Shown one piece after another: positions 58,271 through 64,000 of a DNA stretch of 64,000 bases. Source of the DNA: an uncultured Akkermansia sp. (GTDB lineage: Bacteria > Verrucomicrobiota > Verrucomicrobiia > Verrucomicrobiales > Akkermansiaceae); NCBI GenBank assembly GCA_947601655.1, contig CANQGG010000006.1:1-64000 (forward strand). Direction: 5' to 3'. The notes beneath the pieces are model-generated. The model saw only the letters and a program-made list of their open reading frames with translations. It was not told the DNA's origin and searched no databases. Position 1 is the first letter of the stretch. Each line of letters begins with the position of its first letter. Position numbers and translations under genes: made by a program.

Positions 58271-58303
58271 GATCCGGGAAAAGGGAAGAAAGGAAGAGCG
58301 ACA

Positions 58304-59065
58304 TCATTGCAGCACACGCTCGCCGGACGAGGGAAGAGGGAGATGCAGGGGCAGATCCGGGAAAAAGGCCCGCAGGGTATTGATATCCGTGTTACCATCC
58401 ACAAAATACCACTTGTTAATTTTTGTTTCATGGGTGGTGAATCCATTGCGATCCATCGGTCCGTTCACCACTTCATCCCGGATGGCGTAAATGTGCGCAC
58501 GACGCTCTACACGCCGCACTCCGCCGGAACGATCAGGACAGCTTACCACCAAAGTCGTCGGCAATACGACCAGACGACTGCGTTCGTTGCCCCCTTGAAG
58601 ATCTTCCGCAGAGATGCGCCCCTCTCTATCTCTCTGCGCGGCGCGCGCCAGTCCCGTATGCGGCGTGAGGATATACTCAGCCATGGGTTCACGCACGCTG
58701 AAGGATTCGATTTTCACCCCGCTCTTCTGCATCATCTGCCCCATTTTCACATAGTGCTCACGCAGGGCGCGCAGTCCTTCCCGATACCGTTGCAGAGCCT
58801 GCTCCGGGGATTCCTCCGTCAATCCCATGATACGACGCGCGTTTTCCGCTTCGCGTCCACTACGGTTGGAAAATTGTTCGGCATATACTCTTTTGAGCGG
58901 CGGATACATGGAGTCAAGAGCCCATCCCATATCGCATGATCGCACTGCAGCTCCGTAACTTCGCGCTGCTTCCACAGCTCCGCGCGCTGTTTCACTTACC
59001 GGCACAGCTGAGCTGCTCGCCGCAAGGACAATACCCAAAAGTGTGCTGCATATCCATGCTTTCAT
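58304..59065 (-). CDS. Secreted hypothetical protein
   Basis: 253 aa with signal peptide MKAWICSTLLGIVLAASSSA. Confidence 0.6.
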   Translation of the reverse strand: MKAWICSTLLGIVLAASSSAVPVSETARGAVEAARSYGAAVRSCDMGWALDSMYPPLKRVYAEQFSNRSGREAENARRIMGLTEESPEQALQRYREGLRALREHYVKMGQMMQKSGVKIESFSVREPMAEYILTPHTGLARAAQRDREGRISAEDLQGGNERSRLVVLPTTLVVSCPDRSGGVRRVERRAHIYAIRDEVVNGPMDRNGFTTHETKINKWYFVDGNTDINTLRAFFPDLPLHLPLPSSGERVLQ

Positions 59066-59352
59066 GCCCCCATCCTACCACACTCCCATGCTTTATCACA
59101 AGACGGAAGTGCGTGTGATCAGGGCAATCACGTCAGAAAATGCAATTGTTGGTCACGATTTCCGATTGACAACGCGTTTGACGATTGTGCGGACGTCAGG
59201 AGCGATGCGTAACCGGGTATTTAAAGCGGCGAAATACAACATCTTTCAATGTTTTCTCCATCCAGATAGGATGGACATGGTTCTCCTGTGATTGCTCCGA
59301 CTGAACTGCCATTGTCTTGCTCTTTTTGGGTTTTTATGCTAGTCTCGGGAGC

Positions 59353-60912
59353 ATGGCAAGTGACGAGGCGAAAGAAAAATGGCGCAGTACGCCGCACAGG
59401 CCTGGGGTGTATCTGATGCGGGGCAGCGGCGGCGGCGTCATCTACGTTGGCAAGGCGAAGGATTTGCATAAGCGACTTGCCAGTTATTTCTCCCCTACTC
59501 GCGCCACGCTGGAAAACGGCAAAACTCGCGCCCTCATTGCGGCTATCGAGGATTTTGACTATTTTGAGGTGCGAAACGAACAGGAATCCCTTTTGTTGGA
59601 GCAAAAGCTCATCAAGGAATACCGTCCTCATTACAACGTGCAGCTACGCGATGATAAACGCTACTTTCTGCTGCGAGCAAGTCGACAAGAACCGTTTCCC
59701 CGCTTCTCCCTCGTACGTTTTCGAAAGGAGGACGGGGCTCGTTACATCGGTCCCTTCGTGCACAGCGGAGCCCTGAAAGAGACTATGGAATGGCTCAATC
59801 GACATTTCGGCCTGCGCAGTTGCCCGGTCCATTGTCCCGGTGAGGAAGATTATCGTCACTGCCACAACGATATAATCCGCCATTGCTCTGCCCCCTGCAT
59901 CGGACGCATTTCCCGGGAGGAATACAACGCCCATTTTGATGCGGCCCTTGGACTTTTTGAGGGACATGGGGTTCGTGAGCATTTGGATGAGCTTAAGGAA
60001 CAGATGCTTGTCGCATCAGAAAATCTCAATTTTGAACAAGCTGCAAAGTTGCGCGATATTCGTGAGAACATTGAAAAAACTCTCGAGCCCGCCCGGCGTT
60101 TTTCCCGGCGGATCGACTCTGATCTTCCCGGCACGGTGAATCCGGATTCCGATCTTGCAGAATTAGCTTCTATCCTGACGATTCCGCCTCCACATATCAT
60201 GGAATGTTTCGATATTTCCAATCTTTCCGGGAACTTTATCGTTGCTTCCATGGTAAGATTCACAGAGGGGCGCCCCGATAAGGCAGCATACCGTCGCTAT
60301 CGCATTCGCAGTGTGGAGGATACGCCGAATGATTTTGCTTCTATGTTGGAGGTTGTGAGACGCCGCTATTCTCGCATTTTGGGGGAGAGCAGTGCCCTCT
60401 ATGATAAACCGGAACACATGGGAACATACCATTGGTTATTGCAACTAAGGAAGGAAGGACGTTCTCCAATTACTGTGCCGGACCTCGTGGTGGTCGATGG
60501 AGGCAAAGGGCAACTGAGCATGGCTGTACGGGTACTTTCTGAGATCGGTCTTGGGGATATGCCGACAATAGGTCTCGCCAAACGCGATGAAGAGGTCTAT
60601 TTCCCGGATCGAGATCTCCCTCTTGTTCTTCCGCGAGATTCCGGAGCTCTGCGATTATTGCAAAGACTTCGTGATGAAGCTCATCGTTTTGCGCATAATT
60701 ACAACGAATTACTTATGCGTAAACGCATGCGTGAGAGTCGTCTGGATGCATGTCCCGGCATGACATCCCGTCGCAAGCAGATCCTTCTGTCCCATTTTCC
60801 GAGCCTTTCGCATCTCCGCGCTGCTTCTCCGGATGATCTGGCTGCTCTTCCGGGCATTTCTCGCCCATGGGCCAACCAATTTCACGAGTGGCTCCAGGAA
60901 TTTCGTCCATGA
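59353..60912 (+). CDS. UvrC-like excinuclease ABC subunit C
   Basis: GIY-YIG: GVYLMRGSGGGVIYVGKAKDLHKRLASYF; HYNVQLRDDKRYFLLR; DLVVVDGGKGQLSMA; RDEAHRFAHNYN; C-terminal HhH. Confidence 0.9.
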   Translation: MASDEAKEKWRSTPHRPGVYLMRGSGGGVIYVGKAKDLHKRLASYFSPTRATLENGKTRALIAAIEDFDYFEVRNEQESLLLEQKLIKEYRPHYNVQLRDDKRYFLLRASRQEPFPRFSLVRFRKEDGARYIGPFVHSGALKETMEWLNRHFGLRSCPVHCPGEEDYRHCHNDIIRHCSAPCIGRISREEYNAHFDAALGLFEGHGVREHLDELKEQMLVASENLNFEQAAKLRDIRENIEKTLEPARRFSRRIDSDLPGTVNPDSDLAELASILTIPPPHIMECFDISNLSGNFIVASMVRFTEGRPDKAAYRRYRIRSVEDTPNDFASMLEVVRRRYSRILGESSALYDKPEHMGTYHWLLQLRKEGRSPITVPDLVVVDGGKGQLSMAVRVLSEIGLGDMPTIGLAKRDEEVYFPDRDLPLVLPRDSGALRLLQRLRDEAHRFAHNYNELLMRKRMRESRLDACPGMTSRRKQILLSHFPSLSHLRAASPDDLAALPGISRPWANQFHEWLQEFRP

Positions 60913-60954
60913 ATCAGTGGGATGACACTCCCCTAGTGGCAGAGCGAGAATAGA

Positions 60955-61926
60955 TTATTCCCATGCGAGTCCGACGGCGCGCCGAACGCGAGCAAGGGTT
61001 TTGCCTGCCTCCTCTCGAGCACGAACCGCACCGGTGGTGAGTACGTCGTCCACATAACCGGGATTAGCCAGCAACCATTCGCGCTTTTCTCGTGCATGGC
61101 GAAAGTATTCCCAGTAGGCTTCAAAGAGATCTTTTTTGAATTGGCCATACCCGACGCCGCCGGCAAGGTGCTGCTGCACCATGCGATCGTAATCTTCCGA
61201 TGAGGCAAAAAGCTTGTAGAGGGTCAAGATGATAGATTTTTCCGTAGATTTTGGGGCTTCCAGCGGGGTAGCGTCGGTAACGATTTTTTTGTTGATGAGC
61301 TTGCGGAGTTCTTTCTCTTCGCCGAAGATGGGAAGGGTGTTGCCGTAGCTTTTACTCATTTTTTGTCCATCAAGCCCCGGAACAACGGCAGTTGATTCAT
61401 TGATAACGGGTTCTGGAAGTTTGAAAAGCTCGCCAAAAGCTTCATTCATCTTACCTGCCAGGTCGCGCGTAACCTCCAGGTGCTGTTTCTGATCTTTGCC
61501 TACGGGCACGGCATCGGAATTATAGAGCAGAATGTCAGCGGCCATAAGCACTGGATAGGCAAAAAGAGCATGGGAGGCGGCGATGCCGCGTGCCATTTTT
61601 TCTTTGTAGGAGTGGCAACGTTCCAACAGACCCATCGGACATACCACGGACAGGATCCACGCCAGCTCATTTACCTCAGGAACAGAGGATTGGGTGAAAA
61701 ATACGGCTTTCTTCGGGTCTAAACCGCAGGCGAGAAAATCCACCGCCAGACCGCGGGTATTGTCACGCAGCATCCGCGAAGAACCCATTGTGGTCATGGC
61801 GTGATAGTTTGCGATGAAATAGAACGCTTCACCCTTTTCCTGCAGGAGCACAGCCGGAAGGATGGCTCCGAAATAATTGCCGATATGAAGTTGTCCACTC
61901 GGTTGTAATCCTGTAAGATAGCGCAT
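60955..61926 (-). CDS. trpS: Tryptophanyl-tRNA synthetase
   Basis: 323 aa; MRYLTGLQPSGQLHIGNYFGAI; KMSKSYGN. Confidence 0.95.
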   Translation of the reverse strand: MRYLTGLQPSGQLHIGNYFGAILPAVLLQEKGEAFYFIANYHAMTTMGSSRMLRDNTRGLAVDFLACGLDPKKAVFFTQSSVPEVNELAWILSVVCPMGLLERCHSYKEKMARGIAASHALFAYPVLMAADILLYNSDAVPVGKDQKQHLEVTRDLAGKMNEAFGELFKLPEPVINESTAVVPGLDGQKMSKSYGNTLPIFGEEKELRKLINKKIVTDATPLEAPKSTEKSIILTLYKLFASSEDYDRMVQQHLAGGVGYGQFKKDLFEAYWEYFRHAREKREWLLANPGYVDDVLTTGAVRAREEAGKTLARVRRAVGLAWE

Positions 61927-61934
61927 ATTTTCAA

Positions 61935-62546
61935 TTAGTTGGGGAGAGAATCGTCAGAGATGTCAGTGGTGGCGGTATTGTCCTCATCACGGGAAAGAAC
62001 GCTGTGCAGATAGCGCCGGAGACTATCAGCGTTGTATGCGCCCTCGATGACGCGCAGTTTCACGCCCTCCGCGTAGAGGATGGTGGTGGGCACGCGGGTG
62101 ATGTGGAATTCTTCCGCCAGCGCCGAATATGCATCTGCGTCAACCTCCACCACCTGGACACAACCTTTTTCCTCACGAGCAACAGTCTTTAGTTCCTCAA
62201 TCATGCGTTTGCTGTGCGGGCACCAGGGAGCAGTGAAGCACAGCCAAAGCGAGCGTCCGCTTACGCCGATGACCTGGCGAATGTCCGCGCCGTCATACGT
62301 GGTGAAGAGTTCATAGCGCGGTCCCATAGAGAAAGAGGAGGGCGCCTCCTGCGACTTCAGATCGGCGCGGATGCTGAGATCACCGCGATCCGGACGAGGC
62401 GCAGGGCGCGGCGAAATAATGGGGATGTCCTGTGCAGGCTGTTCCTTTTCTCGTGAGGGTCCCTCTTGCGAGGAATCATCATCGCACGCAGCCAACATGA
62501 GAATCCCGAATAAAAGGACTCCCGCCCGGGAATACCACCGCTTCAT
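61935..62546 (-). CDS. Thioredoxin-fold lipoprotein
   Basis: Start at MKRWYSRAGVLLFGILMLAACDDD (lipobox); LWLCFTAPWCPHSKRMIEELK active-site-like motif CPHSK lacking the second Cys. Confidence 0.75.
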   Translation of the reverse strand: MKRWYSRAGVLLFGILMLAACDDDSSQEGPSREKEQPAQDIPIISPRPAPRPDRGDLSIRADLKSQEAPSSFSMGPRYELFTTYDGADIRQVIGVSGRSLWLCFTAPWCPHSKRMIEELKTVAREEKGCVQVVEVDADAYSALAEEFHITRVPTTILYAEGVKLRVIEGAYNADSLRRYLHSVLSRDEDNTATTDISDDSLPN

Positions 62547-62599
62547 GACACCTGATATCTTCCTCCAATCCACTACGGCTGAAAAGCAGTTTTTGTGTC

Positions 62600-62911
62600 C
62601 TACGACAAAGTTTTCTGTCCGCGAGTTGTAGCGAGACACGGCGACGCGTGAAACCGCATCACGCGCCGCTGGGGTAAACGTATTTTGCGTTGGGTGCCAG
62701 GAAGTAACAAGCTTCGCTCTCCCACGGTCTTGAGGCGGAAAGTCCCGAAACGCGCGATTTTCACTTCCCCATCCGCCAGTAATCCGGAGCGAATGGCTGC
62801 CAGCACGCATTGGATCGCGTCCTGAGCTGCGGCCGAGGTGGCGCTGCCGCCGAGCGCTTTCTGAACGGCGTGGGTAAAATCACGGCGGGGGGGTGCGGAC
62901 CGGGAGGGCAT
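62600..62911 (-). CDS. HU/IHF-family DNA-binding protein
   Basis: MPSRSAPPRRDFTHAVQKALGG...GEVKIARFGTFRLKTVGERSLLLPGTQRKIRLPQRRVMRF. Confidence 0.7.
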   Translation of the reverse strand: MPSRSAPPRRDFTHAVQKALGGSATSAAAQDAIQCVLAAIRSGLLADGEVKIARFGTFRLKTVGERSLLLPGTQRKIRLPQRRVMRFHASPCLATTRGQKTLS

Positions 62912-62934
62912 GGAGTGAGGAGGAGAGGGAAAAA

Positions 62935-63696
62935 TCAACGCCGATCGCGGGAACTGAGAGCTAGAAGGCGCAAGATGTAATACACCAGGACTGCGATGGA
63001 AGAAAGCGCTGCGGCAACATACGTCATCGCCGCCCAACGCAGGGCAGAGGATGCGTGTTTATGCATGGCGGGCGAAACATGCCGCGAGTTGCGTAACCAG
63101 GCTAACGCTCGATGGGAAGCATCCAACTCCACGGGCAAAGTGACGAAAGTGAAGAGAGTACTCATCGAAAAGAGTGCGAGACCGATCCATGCCACCGAAG
63201 TGCTGTTGCCGGCTGCAGCGATGATGAGTCCGATGATTAGAATCCACTGTCCCAGGTGCGTGCCGATGTTTACAAGGGGAACCATGCTGCTGCGCATACC
63301 AAGCCATGGGTAGGCTTGTGCGTGCTGTATAGCATGGCCACATTCGTGCGCTGCCACAGCTGCTGCTGCCACGGAGGCTTGAGAATATACGCTGTCGGAG
63401 AGATTAACCGTACGTGTGCCTGGGTTATAGTGGTCGGTGAGCTGTCCTTGGACATGAGTGATCTGCACGTCGTGAAGACCGTGAGCATCAAGCATTTCAC
63501 GAGCGATCTGCTCACCGGTAAGCCCTGCGGGTTCCGCAGAATACTCCTGCATGCATCTCTTCATGCCTACCTGTACGATAAAACCAACAACGCCGGCAAA
63601 AACGATCAGTCCGATGCCGATGAGTGAGGCGCGATCCACAGGCATACCGTAACCTGGGACGCCGCCGTAGTAGGACAGGAGAAGAGTCGGTATCAT
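62935..63696 (-). CDS. Zinc metallopeptidase, YugP-like family
   Basis: 253 aa; DSVYSQASVAAAAVAAHECGHAIQHAQAYPWLGMRSSMVPLVNIG. Confidence 0.9.
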   Translation of the reverse strand: MIPTLLLSYYGGVPGYGMPVDRASLIGIGLIVFAGVVGFIVQVGMKRCMQEYSAEPAGLTGEQIAREMLDAHGLHDVQITHVQGQLTDHYNPGTRTVNLSDSVYSQASVAAAAVAAHECGHAIQHAQAYPWLGMRSSMVPLVNIGTHLGQWILIIGLIIAAAGNSTSVAWIGLALFSMSTLFTFVTLPVELDASHRALAWLRNSRHVSPAMHKHASSALRWAAMTYVAAALSSIAVLVYYILRLLALSSRDRR

Positions 63697-63728
63697 GGTA
63701 GGTGAGATGCTTCAAGGGTTTTCTTTGT

Positions 63729-64000
63729 TCAATGCTCATGGCGGCTTTGCGGACGAGAAGAGCCTCGGAGGGATCGTACCGTGCGGTTCAGGAGCTTCTC
63801 TCCGGCGCGCCGCATGGAGAAACCGGCAAAAAAACGTTGCCACGTCTCACCTCCCATTTGCTCCAATTCTCCAAGAGTTGCTCGTGCCAGTCGCGCCGGC
63901 ATCAGCAGGTGGGGATCCACTCTGCACACCGGCGGCAAACTATTCCATGGGCACACTTCCTGACAGGCATCGCACCCAAACATTCTCTTTCCAAGAGCCC
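63729..64000 (-). CDS. queG: Epoxyqueuosine reductase, C-terminal part (continues beyond window)
   Basis: MFGCDACQEVCPWN ferredoxin-like motif; ORF open to window edge. Confidence 0.8.
   Translation of the reverse strand, partial: ALGKRMFGCDACQEVCPWNSLPPVCRVDPHLLMPARLARATLGELEQMGGETWQRFFAGFSMRRAGEKLLNRTVRSLRGSSRPQSRHEH

Overview
The window is a mostly high-GC bacterial chromosome segment, probably Verrucomicrobiota/Akkermansia-like (taxonomy is inferred from gene content and is low confidence). Housekeeping genes I recognise: 7TM-HD phosphodiesterase, BASS-type transporter, MscS channel, hemC, thiE, mnmA, Kef-type antiporter, RlmI-like methyltransferase, tRNA-Leu(CAG), class I fumarase, cdsA, two Hanks-type kinases, a ROK-family kinase, a TolQ/TolR/TonB-like operon, ispE, DinG-like helicase, UvrC-like protein, trpS, HU-like protein and the queG C-terminus. 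There is also a large autotransporter and an AT-richer glycan-biosynthesis island (~31.2-48.6 kb). The most interesting signals are: (1) a compact graspetide-like RiPP locus (72-aa precursor, terminator, MvdD-like ATP-grasp, overlapping 42-aa membrane microprotein) at 10.6-11.9 kb; (2) a 27-bp inverted repeat pair (26/27) bracketing a promoter-like sequence just upstream of the glycan island, a candidate invertible promoter; (3) a second 20-bp perfect inverted pair upstream of the autotransporter; (4) a dispersed MITE-like family with ~15-bp terminal inverted repeats (CAGGGCAAACGCATT) and 10-bp target duplications in two copies, one of which interrupts a hicB-like gene; (5) a 330-bp identical tract between two glycan-island paralogues and a single-nucleotide A-tract frameshift in a third; (6) an IS110 remnant with a structured upstream region that may be a relic bridge-RNA end, lying between inverted copies of a ~120-bp hairpin repeat. 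No homology search or folding was run; family names come from motif recognition.
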